Assembly: GCA_002067635.1 (NCBI GenBank)
Contig: MVRB01000185.1
Span: 1 to 7,688 of the forward strand
Reading direction: 5' to 3'
DNA length: 7,688 nt
DNA from: Methanomassiliicoccales archaeon PtaU1.Bin030
Lineage (GTDB): Archaea; Thermoplasmatota; Thermoplasmata; Methanomassiliicoccales; Methanomassiliicoccaceae
Positions within the stretch are counted from its first letter, which is position 1. Each line of letters opens with the position of its first letter. Both the position numbers and the translations under genes were made by a program. Shown piece by piece: positions 1 through 6,035 of this stretch. The notes beneath the pieces were generated by a model. It saw only the letters and a list, made by a program, of their open reading frames with translations, ran no database searches and was not told the origin of the DNA.

Positions 1-1322
1 TGGGAGGTCCTGCGGGCCACGCACCTTTCTATTGGCAGCACCTCGAACACATCATCCTCTATGAGGTCGCAGAAACCCCTCAGCTCCTTCAGCGACAGGG
101 CCTCCAGCCTGCTCCTCTTCTCAATGGCGTGGCGGACCACAGCTCCAACCACCTCATGGGCCTTGCGGAAGGGGAGGCCCTTGACGACGAGGTAGTCAGC
201 GAGGTCGGTGGCGTTGAGGAACCCTTCCTGACATGCCTGGAGCATCCTATCAGCGTTGACCTTCATGGTGGCAATCATGGACGTGGTCATGCGGAGGCAG
301 GGGATCAGGCGGTCGTAGGAGGCGAAGAGGGCAGGTTTGTCCTCCTGCAGGTCCCGGTTGTAGGCGGTAGGGAGCCCTTTCATCGTCACCATGATGTTGA
401 CAAGGTCTCCCAAAGCCGCCCCCGCCCGCCCCCGTGTCAGCTCCGCGACGTCGGGGTTCTTCTTCTGGGGCATAATGCTGCTTCCTGTAGAGTACGCGTC
501 AGCCATCTCCAAGAAGCCGAACTCCGGCGAGGACCAGTACACGAGCTCCTCGCACAAAGATGAGAGGTGTACAGCCGTCAGAGCAGCGGCGAAGAGGTAC
601 TCGGCCACGAAATCGCGGTCGGACACCCCGTCGATGGAGTTGGCGCATGGGGCCTCGAAGCCCAGCAGCTGTGCGGTGTACGTCCTGTCGATACTGTATG
701 TCGTTCCGGCGAGAGCGGCCGATCCAAGGGGGCAGATGTTGAGGCGCTTGTAGGAATCGATGAATCGCTCTGCGTCGCGCTGCAGGCGCTGAAGATGGGC
801 CATCATCCAGTGCCCGACGGTCACCGGCTGCGCGTGCTGGACGTGGGTGAAGCCTGGGAGGATCACGTCGCGGTAGACCTCCGCCCGCTCCATCAGTCCC
901 TTCTCCAGCATCATGATGGCCTCGATGGTGTCCAAGGTGGCATCGCGTAAAAACATGCGAACGTCCGTCACCACCTGATCGTTCCTGCTGCGCCCCGTGT
1001 GCAGCCTTGCGCCGGCGTCCTGGATGCGGTCGGTGAGGATGAACTCGATGTTGGAGTGGATATCCTCCAGGTCCTGCTGGATGGGGAGGGTCCGGTCCTC
1101 CACCTGTGCCAGTATCCCCTTGAGGCCCTCTGCGATGGACTTTGCGTCCTTGGCTCCGATGATGTTCTGACGGGCCAGCATGCGCACGTGGGCCAGGGAG
1201 CCGATAATATCGTACCTGGCGAGGCGGCTGTCGTCCTGCAGGGAGGAGGTGAAGGCCAAGGTGCTGTGGGAGGCACCCTCGCTGAACCTACCGGCCCAAA
1301 GTGTCTTCTTCTCGCCGCTCAT
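1..1322 (-). CDS. argH: Argininosuccinate lyase (3' end cut by window edge)
   Basis: Cytoplasmic enzyme of the last arginine step, splitting argininosuccinate into arginine and fumarate. I translated it directly: 440 codons are present from the ATG at 1322-1320, starting MSGEKKTLWAGRFSEG, and the frame is still open at the left edge in ...ERCVARRTS. In the family this is followed by a GGT-containing C-terminal part, so a few dozen residues are probably missing. Visible landmarks are a TGRSRNDQ substrate loop near residue 110, the T159-H160 pair in FTHVQHAQP, and the fumarate-lyase superfamily signature GSSIMPQKKNPD at about 280-291, containing the catalytic serine loop. These positions match the usual family numbering and support the chosen start, which also has a perfect GGAGGT eight bases upstream. 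It lies downstream of argG on the same strand with an 85-nt gap, so it is either co-transcribed or has its own promoter. No disruption is seen. Confidence 0.97.
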   Translation of the reverse strand, partial: MSGEKKTLWAGRFSEGASHSTLAFTSSLQDDSRLARYDIIGSLAHVRMLARQNIIGAKDAKSIAEGLKGILAQVEDRTLPIQQDLEDIHSNIEFILTDRIQDAGARLHTGRSRNDQVVTDVRMFLRDATLDTIEAIMMLEKGLMERAEVYRDVILPGFTHVQHAQPVTVGHWMMAHLQRLQRDAERFIDSYKRLNICPLGSAALAGTTYSIDRTYTAQLLGFEAPCANSIDGVSDRDFVAEYLFAAALTAVHLSSLCEELVYWSSPEFGFLEMADAYSTGSSIMPQKKNPDVAELTRGRAGAALGDLVNIMVTMKGLPTAYNRDLQEDKPALFASYDRLIPCLRMTTSMIATMKVNADRMLQACQEGFLNATDLADYLVVKGLPFRKAHEVVGAVVRHAIEKRSRLEALSLKELRGFCDLIEDDVFEVLPIERCVARRTS

Positions 1323-1330
1323 CCTAAAAG

Positions 1331-1338
1331 ACCTCCTC
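1331..1338 (-). promoter_or_regulatory. Shine-Dalgarno site of argH
   Basis: On the minus strand the sequence GAGGAGGT lies 8 nt before the ATG at 1322-1320 and is a near-perfect match to the complement of the 16S rRNA 3' end. It fixes the argH start and shows that argH is translated from a transcript with a leader, unlike argG. Confidence 0.8.
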
Positions 1339-1366
1339 GGAGTTCATCAGCTCCAGAAATACATAG

Positions 1367-1377
1367 TAATAAAAAAG
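1367..1377 (-). promoter_or_regulatory. T-rich tract between argG and argH: possible TATA box or terminator
   Basis: In the 85-nt gap between argG and argH the minus strand reads CCCTTTTTTATTACTATG. The T-run could be a U-tract terminator for argG, since archaeal RNA polymerase stops at such tracts without a strong hairpin. It could also be a weak TATA box, placing an argH transcript start near 1345 with a leader of about 20 nt that carries the GGAGGT site. The sequence alone does not decide between these, and read-through as a simple argGH operon also remains possible. Confidence 0.35.
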
Positions 1378-1407
1378 GGATGGGTTAAGGGGTTTGCTAG
1401 CCAAGCA

Positions 1408-2706
1408 TCACTTGCTTTTCTTGCCGGATGAGGACCTGGGCTTCTCAGCCTTCTCGTCCACCACCTTCATCTTGTCCTTGTGGGCCGAGGCCACGGTCCT
1501 CAGCGGTAGGCCCCAGACATAAATGAAGCCCTTGGCCGAGGTGTGGTCGAACTCGTCGCCCTTGGCATAGGTGGCCAACCCCTCGTTGTACAGCGAGTAC
1601 GGGGATTCCCGTCCCACGACCTCCGCGCTACCCTTGTAAAGCTTGACTCGTACGACGCCAGTGACGTAGGTCTGGGTGCTCTCCACGAACGCAGTAAGGG
1701 CGTCCATGAGGGGGGAGAACCACAGGCCGTCATATGCCAGCTCGGAGAAGCGCTGCTCGACGATCTTCTTGAACGACAGGACATCACGTGTCAAGACAAG
1801 ACCTTCAAGGGACTGGTGCGCCTTGATGAGGGTCACCGCTCCCGGGCACTCGTAGGTCTCGCGGGACTTGATGCCCACCAGGCGGTCCTCTACGTGATCG
1901 ATGCGTCCTACGCCGTTCTCCCCCGCCAGCTTGTTCATCCTGACGATGAGCTCCACGGGTGGAAGCTTACGGCCGTCGATGGACACTGGCACCCCGCGCT
2001 CGAAGCCTATCTCCACGTACGTGGGCTTGTCGGGAGCTTTCAGCGGGGAAACCGTCCACTCATGGGAGTCCTCTGGTGGCTCCTTCGAGGCGTCCTCTAT
2101 GACACCGCACTCGCAGCTTCGGCCCCACAGGTTCTCGTCGGTGGAGTAGGGGCATGCCTTCTTCACCGGGATAGGTATGCCGTTCTTCTTAGCATAGTCT
2201 ATCTCCTCCTCACGGGTCATGACCCATTCCCTCATGGGGGCCAGTATCTTTATGTTGGGGGCCAGGGCGGCTATGCTGACGTCGAACCTGACCTGATCGT
2301 TCCCTTTGGCGGTGCAGCCATGGGCGATGAAGTCCGCCCCCTCCTTCTTCGCCACATCCACCAACAGCTTGGCTATGAGGGGCCGGGCAATGGCTGTGGA
2401 CAGAGGGTAGATGCCCTGGTACAGAGCATTGGCCTTCAAGGAGGGCCACACGTAGTCCTCGGCAAATGCCTCACGGGCATCGATGGCGTACGCGGCCACC
2501 GATCCGATGGACTTGGCGCGATCGATGTTCTTTTCCATATCGCCAGGTTGGCCAACGTCGATGGAGACGGCCACCACATCGAGGTCATAGTTTTCCTGTA
2601 ACCAGCGGATCGCGACGGAGGTGTCTAGACCTCCAGAGTACGCGAGTACTACCTTCTTCCTTTCCGACTTGGGAGCAGCATTTGCCTTCTTCTTGCTGGA
2701 TGCCAT
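1408..2706 (-). CDS. argG: Argininosuccinate synthase
   Basis: Cytoplasmic ligase that joins citrulline and aspartate, using ATP, to give argininosuccinate, the substrate of ArgH encoded just downstream. The protein is 432 aa from the start I prefer (MASSKKK). The N-terminal nucleotide-binding domain has the PP-loop motif AYSGGLDTS at residues 22-30 and the conserved HGCTAKGNDQVRF block at 129-141. Farther on are the YSTDENLWGRS and RNRLVGIKSRE-like family blocks, the latter read here as EDRLVGIKSRE. Family members are usually about 400 aa; the excess here is a lysine-rich N-terminal lead (about 18 residues) and a basic, Ser/Lys-rich C-terminal tail of about 20 residues. An in-frame ATG at 2736-2734 would add MCPISAASIP, but it falls inside the likely TATA box and so should not be transcribed. 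The reading frame is intact. Confidence 0.97.
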   Translation of the reverse strand: MASSKKKANAAPKSERKKVVLAYSGGLDTSVAIRWLQENYDLDVVAVSIDVGQPGDMEKNIDRAKSIGSVAAYAIDAREAFAEDYVWPSLKANALYQGIYPLSTAIARPLIAKLLVDVAKKEGADFIAHGCTAKGNDQVRFDVSIAALAPNIKILAPMREWVMTREEEIDYAKKNGIPIPVKKACPYSTDENLWGRSCECGVIEDASKEPPEDSHEWTVSPLKAPDKPTYVEIGFERGVPVSIDGRKLPPVELIVRMNKLAGENGVGRIDHVEDRLVGIKSRETYECPGAVTLIKAHQSLEGLVLTRDVLSFKKIVEQRFSELAYDGLWFSPLMDALTAFVESTQTYVTGVVRVKLYKGSAEVVGRESPYSLYNEGLATYAKGDEFDHTSAKGFIYVWGLPLRTVASAHKDKMKVVDEKAEKPRSSSGKKSK

Positions 2707-2734
2707 TGGGATCGAGGCTGCTGAGATTGGACAC

Positions 2735-2743
2735 ATTATAAAT
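2735..2743 (-). promoter_or_regulatory. TATA box of argG
   Basis: The minus strand reads ATTTATAAT here, a good archaeal TATA element. Its centre is about 33 nt from the argG ATG at 2706, so initiation some 25-27 nt downstream would fall around 2712-2714, giving a leader of only about 6-8 nt. No Shine-Dalgarno sequence precedes the ATG, which agrees with leaderless or near-leaderless translation. The transcription start is inferred, not seen. Confidence 0.6.
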
Positions 2744-2756
2744 GATTGACGAACGA

Positions 2757-2782
2757 ACTCCGACAAACCTCCTCCTCGGAGT
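2757..2782. repeat. 7-bp inverted repeat in the argG/argC control region, candidate operator
   Basis: The arms ACTCCGA (2757-2763) and TCGGAGT (2776-2782) are perfect inverted copies separated by 12 nt of pyrimidine-rich sequence. Arm centres are 19 bp apart, close to two helical turns, as expected for a dimeric DNA-binding protein. The left arm begins 14 bp upstream of the argG TATA box and the site is about 100 bp from the likely argC TATA box, so a bound regulator could affect argG directly. No known archaeal arginine-regulator motif is recognised; the regulatory role is inference. Confidence 0.35.
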
Positions 2783-2883
2783 CTCCTACCGGACATCGTA
2801 GAAATCCCCAGGGCCAGATAGTCCCTTATGCAACAGTGAGGAACACGATTGTCTCATTTGGGTCATCATGCTTAATATCCGCA

Positions 2884-2893
2884 CCTTTTTATC
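2884..2893 (+). promoter_or_regulatory. Likely TATA box of the argCJBD operon
   Basis: CCTTTTTATC lies with its centre about 40 nt before the argC ATG at 2929. Initiation about 25 nt downstream would fall near 2915, leaving a short leader of roughly 14 nt that just includes the GAGGT at 2916-2920. A second AT-rich element, TTAATAT at 2872-2878, is an alternative and would give a start near 2901. The choice between them is uncertain. Confidence 0.45.
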
Positions 2894-2915
2894 ATCGGAC
2901 CTTAAAATCGCGAAT

Positions 2916-2920
2916 GAGGT
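2916..2920 (+). promoter_or_regulatory. Shine-Dalgarno site that decides the argC start
   Basis: GAGGT sits 8 nt before the ATG at 2929, which begins MIKAAIVGGSGYTG. Another in-frame ATG at 2914 overlaps this site and would add only MRSIG, so 2929 is preferred. Confidence 0.65.
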
Positions 2921-2928
2921 CAATTGGA

Positions 2929-3948
2929 ATGATAAAGGCCGCCATCGTGGGAGGCTCCGGGTACACCGGCAGCGAGCTCGGACGCATACTATGCCGCCAT
3001 CCCCAGATCAGTTTGGAGGCCATAACCTCCAGGCAGAACGCCGGCGTCCCGGTGGCCAAGGTCCTTCCGTCCCTGCAGGGCTTCACGGACCTTTCTTTCG
3101 AAGCCCAGCTCAGCGACGATGTGGACCTCGACCTGGTGTTCTTGGCCACACCCCACGGGGCATCCATGGAGATCGCCCCTGGCCTTCTGTCAAGGGGCAT
3201 AAAGGTCATCGATCTCAGCGGCGACTACCGCCTATCCAGCCCCGAGGTCTATGAGAAGTGGTACGGCCGTCCCCATGGCGATCCCGATGGGCTGTCGAAG
3301 GCCGTATATGGCATGACAGAGCTATTCCGCGAACGCATCGCACGTGCAGACCTCGTCGCCAACCCGGGCTGCTATCCGACCTGCTCGGTGCTGTCACTCG
3401 CCCCACTGGTCGCAAGCGGTCTGGTGGACGAGAAGGTGATAATCGACGCGAAGAGCGGGACCTCCGGGGCCGGGGCGGAGACCACCAAGGCGACCCATCA
3501 CCCCAACTGCGGGGCCACCATCACCCCTTATAAGATAGTGGGCCACCGCCATACCGTGGAGATCAGCGAGACCCTCAGCACTGTTGCCGGTTCCGGTGTG
3601 GGTGTCGTGTTCACGCCCCACCTGCTTCCCATAGTACGCGGAATGCTCACAACGAGCTATGTTACTTTGAAAAAGGATAAAAGCAAGGACGAGTTGCAGG
3701 CGCTCTACGACAAATACTACTCCGGGCGCAGGTTCGTCCGCAGGGTGGCCGTACCGTCCATCCCCTCCACATTGGCATCCAACTTTGCAGAGGTGGGCGC
3801 GGAAAAGGCCGATATGGGCACCGTAGTGGTAATGGGTGCGCTGGACAACCTGGTCAAGGGCGCGTCCGGGCAAGCGGTGCAGAACGCGAACATGATGTTC
3901 GGCATGGATGAGACCGTAGGTCTCGATTTCCCAGGATTAGGAGTGTAG
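2929..3948 (+). CDS. argC: N-acetyl-gamma-glutamyl-phosphate reductase
   Basis: NADPH-dependent reductase that converts N-acetylglutamyl-5-phosphate, the ArgB product, into N-acetylglutamate semialdehyde, the ArgD substrate. The 339-aa protein matches the long (about 345 aa) class. The N-terminal dinucleotide-binding loop GGSGYTGSEL spans residues 8-17, so the Rossmann strand starts at residue 3 as expected for a correct start. The active-site cysteine is C148 in NPGCYPT (145-151), and the catalytic His motif GHRHTVEI is at 205-212. The C-terminal cofactor-closing segment LDNLVKGASGQAVQNANMM is at 305-323. It is the first gene of the plus-strand operon; the stop codon is 3 nt before argJ. LysY of the LysW pathway is a homologue, but no lysW is nearby and the downstream argJ supports the arginine role. 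Confidence 0.96.
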   Translation: MIKAAIVGGSGYTGSELGRILCRHPQISLEAITSRQNAGVPVAKVLPSLQGFTDLSFEAQLSDDVDLDLVFLATPHGASMEIAPGLLSRGIKVIDLSGDYRLSSPEVYEKWYGRPHGDPDGLSKAVYGMTELFRERIARADLVANPGCYPTCSVLSLAPLVASGLVDEKVIIDAKSGTSGAGAETTKATHHPNCGATITPYKIVGHRHTVEISETLSTVAGSGVGVVFTPHLLPIVRGMLTTSYVTLKKDKSKDELQALYDKYYSGRRFVRRVAVPSIPSTLASNFAEVGAEKADMGTVVVMGALDNLVKGASGQAVQNANMMFGMDETVGLDFPGLGV

Positions 3949-3951
3949 GAG

Positions 3952-5178
3952 ATGAAAATAATTGATGGCGGGGTGACCACCCCCAAGGGCTTCAAGGCGG
4001 AAGGGATCCACTGTGGGATCAAGAGGGAGAGGCTGGACCTAGCGATGCTGTACTCGGAAATGCCGGCCATAGCCGCTTGTGCTTACACCCAGAACAAGAT
4101 GAGGGCGGCACCCATAGAGCTCATGATCCAGCGCCACACCGATAAGATCCAGGCCTTTGTCGTCAATAGCGGTAATGCCAACGCCATCACCGGCCCTCAG
4201 GGCATGAAGGACGCCATGGCTATGGTTGATTCAGCGGCCAAGGCCTTGGGCATACACCCACAGCTGGTAGGGGTCGCCTCCACCGGGGTGATCGGGCGCT
4301 ACCTGCCCATGGACAAGCTGGAGCAGGGGATCAAGGACATCGCCGGGAAGCTCGGCTCCGGGCGGGAGTACGACCACCGCGCCAACATGGCCATCTTGAC
4401 CACCGACAAGACGATCAAGGAGGCCGCCTGCCAGGTCACCCTCAAGGACGGGACGGTAGTCACCATAGCAGGTATGGCCAAGGGGTCGGGGATGATTTCC
4501 CCGTCCATGAGGACCAAGCATGCCACCACCCTGAGCTTCATAACCACTGACGCTGTGCTCACTAAGCCTCCGGAGTGGAAGTGGCAGGAATGCATCAACA
4601 AGAGCTTCAATATGATAAACGTCGATGGCGATCAGAGCACCAATGACATCTCAGTGCTGATGGCCAACGGCGCCGCGGGCGGTAAGCCCGTTGACGACAA
4701 CCACGATTTCTGGGAGGCCGTCCTGTACGTATCGCAGTCCCTGGCCAAGCAGGTGGTGTTGGACGGAGAGGGGGCCACCAAGCTCATAGAGCTTAAGGTC
4801 ACCGGGGCAAAGTCGGACAAGGAGGCCAGGACCACCGGTCGTTGGATAATATCCTCCAGCCTGGTGAAGACGGCCATCTTCGGGGCCGATCCCAACTTCG
4901 GAAGGGTCCTGGCGGCGATGGGTAACTCCGGCAGCGAGTTCAACATCGACAAGGTCCGCCTGACCATAGGCAGCAACGGTGAGGAGGTCATCCTCTTCGA
5001 GGGAGGGGTCCCGCAGGTGAAGCCTTGCTCCGAGGAGGAGGTCAAGGCCCGCAAGCTCCTTTCGGAGCACAACATCTCCATGCACCTGGACCTGGGCGTG
5101 GGGAACGGCGCGGCCGAGGCCTGGGGTTGTGATCTGACATATGAGTACGTCAAGATCAACGCCGAGTACACCACCTAG
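3952..5178 (+). CDS. argJ: Glutamate N-acetyltransferase (ornithine acetyltransferase)
   Basis: Moves the acetyl group from N-acetylornithine to glutamate, regenerating N-acetylglutamate for ArgB and releasing ornithine; some family members also use acetyl-CoA, which cannot be judged here. It is made as a 408-aa precursor that cleaves itself before a threonine nucleophile into alpha and beta chains. Oxyanion-hole residues T111-G112 lie in ASTGVIG, the conserved lysine K177 in AKGSGM, and the cleavage site is A191-T192. The site reads HATTLSFITTD rather than the common ATML form, and the loop from K177 to T192 is four residues longer than in well-known members (see findings). The C-terminus ends INAEYTT, as is typical. 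AGGAG at 3939-3943, inside the end of argC, lies 8 nt before the ATG. The gap to argB is 8 nt, indicating one operon. Confidence 0.95.
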   Translation: MKIIDGGVTTPKGFKAEGIHCGIKRERLDLAMLYSEMPAIAACAYTQNKMRAAPIELMIQRHTDKIQAFVVNSGNANAITGPQGMKDAMAMVDSAAKALGIHPQLVGVASTGVIGRYLPMDKLEQGIKDIAGKLGSGREYDHRANMAILTTDKTIKEAACQVTLKDGTVVTIAGMAKGSGMISPSMRTKHATTLSFITTDAVLTKPPEWKWQECINKSFNMINVDGDQSTNDISVLMANGAAGGKPVDDNHDFWEAVLYVSQSLAKQVVLDGEGATKLIELKVTGAKSDKEARTTGRWIISSSLVKTAIFGADPNFGRVLAAMGNSGSEFNIDKVRLTIGSNGEEVILFEGGVPQVKPCSEEEVKARKLLSEHNISMHLDLGVGNGAAEAWGCDLTYEYVKINAEYTT

Positions 5179-5186
5179 GGATCGGC

Positions 5187-6035
5187 ATGGAACAATCTCA
5201 GGGTATCAGCGGACGCCGTGTCCTGGTCAAGTTCGGCGGCAATGCCCTTAGCGGCGAGGGCGACCTAGAGCGCTTCGGCCGGGACATCTCCTCCCTCCTC
5301 TGCGCGGGGTTCAAGCCCATCCTGGTCCACGGCGGCGGCCCGGAGATATCTCAGGAGATGGAGAGGCGCGGCCTCAGGGTCAAGAAGGTGTCCGGGCTGA
5401 GGGTCACCGATGACTGCGCCCTGCAGGTGGCCGCAGAGGTGCTATCAAGGATCAACGCTCATGTCGTGGAGGCCCTGGCCCGCGCGGGAGTGGACGCGCA
5501 CGGCATGGCCGGATCGGAGAAGGGTACGGTCATGGCGCAGAAGATGCCACCGGTGAGGACGGAGGACGAGAGCGGCCATGAGGTGCATGTCGACCTGGGC
5601 AGCGTAGGGGAGGTCTCTCACGTCGACCCATCCTTTTTGGAGGATCTGCTAGGGAATGGCATCGTCCCGGTCATCTATCCTATCTGCGCCGATGAGCACG
5701 GCAGCGTTCTGAACGTGAACGCCGACACGGTGGCCGCCCACGTGGCCAGGGCGGCGGGGGCGAAGGAAATGGTCCTTGTGACCGATGTGCCCGGCATACT
5801 GCGTGGAGGGGAGGGTAGCAAGGAGCTTATACCGTCCACCACCCTGTCGGAGATCGACCGCCTCATAGAGGACAAGGTGATCACCGGGGGCATGGTGCCG
5901 AAGGTGGAGGCCTGCCGCATCGCGCTGCTCAACGGTGTTGGGAAAGTATACATGTTGAACGGGAAGGAGCCGCACTCCCTAATTAGGAGGTTAGTGCACG
6001 GTCAGGACAGCGGCACCATGATAACTGTGGGATGA
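5187..6035 (+). CDS. argB: N-acetylglutamate kinase
   Basis: Amino-acid kinase family enzyme that phosphorylates N-acetylglutamate with ATP, usually the committed and regulated step of the pathway. The 282-aa protein shows VKFGGNAL at 14-21 with the phosphate-binding K15, HGGGPEI at 48-54, the acetylglutamate-binding GLRVTD at 70-75, NVNADTVA at 176-183, TDVPGIL at 199-205, and GGMVPKV at 234-240 with catalytic K239. Only 14 residues precede the first lysine, so the long N-terminal helix used by hexameric, arginine-inhibited kinases appears to be missing. The C-terminal end DSGTMITVG nevertheless resembles the GTMI ending of inhibited forms. The stop codon overlaps the argD start as ATGA, suggesting coupled translation. 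The Shine-Dalgarno sequence is weak (TAGGGATC), also consistent with coupling to argJ. Confidence 0.96.
   Translation: MEQSQGISGRRVLVKFGGNALSGEGDLERFGRDISSLLCAGFKPILVHGGGPEISQEMERRGLRVKKVSGLRVTDDCALQVAAEVLSRINAHVVEALARAGVDAHGMAGSEKGTVMAQKMPPVRTEDESGHEVHVDLGSVGEVSHVDPSFLEDLLGNGIVPVIYPICADEHGSVLNVNADTVAAHVARAAGAKEMVLVTDVPGILRGGEGSKELIPSTTLSEIDRLIEDKVITGGMVPKVEACRIALLNGVGKVYMLNGKEPHSLIRRLVHGQDSGTMITVG

Noticed and set aside
1340..1355. Small inverted repeat GGAGTT-CATC-AGCTCC in the argG-argH gap
   Set aside because: It needs a G-T pair to form on the plus strand and is mismatched on the transcribed minus-strand RNA, so it is unlikely to act as an RNA hairpin for argG or argH.
129..1388. Several plus-strand open frames of 60-144 codons at the left end
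   Set aside because: All lie antisense to argH, whose minus-strand translation is continuous and carries every family motif. argH has no stop in the window because it is cut by the left edge.
1543..2601. A 352-codon open frame on the plus strand opposite argG
   Set aside because: It mirrors argG on the opposite strand, a common result of GC-rich codon use. Its translation shows no recognisable domain, and argG on the other strand has complete family motifs.
2707..2796. In-frame upstream extension of argG adding 30 residues
   Set aside because: It would run through the TATA box and the inverted repeat. The ATG at 2706 fits the predicted transcript start.
2746..2928. In-frame upstream extension of argC adding 61 residues
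   Set aside because: The added residues look unlike the ArgC N-terminus, cover the divergent promoter region, and the Rossmann strand begins right after the ATG at 2929, which has a GAGGT at the right distance.
2726..2928. ATTGGA repeated at 2726-2731 and 2923-2928 near the argG and argC starts
   Set aside because: A six-base match in AT-richer promoter sequence is expected by chance, and its orientation relative to the two genes is not symmetric in a way that supports a shared operator.
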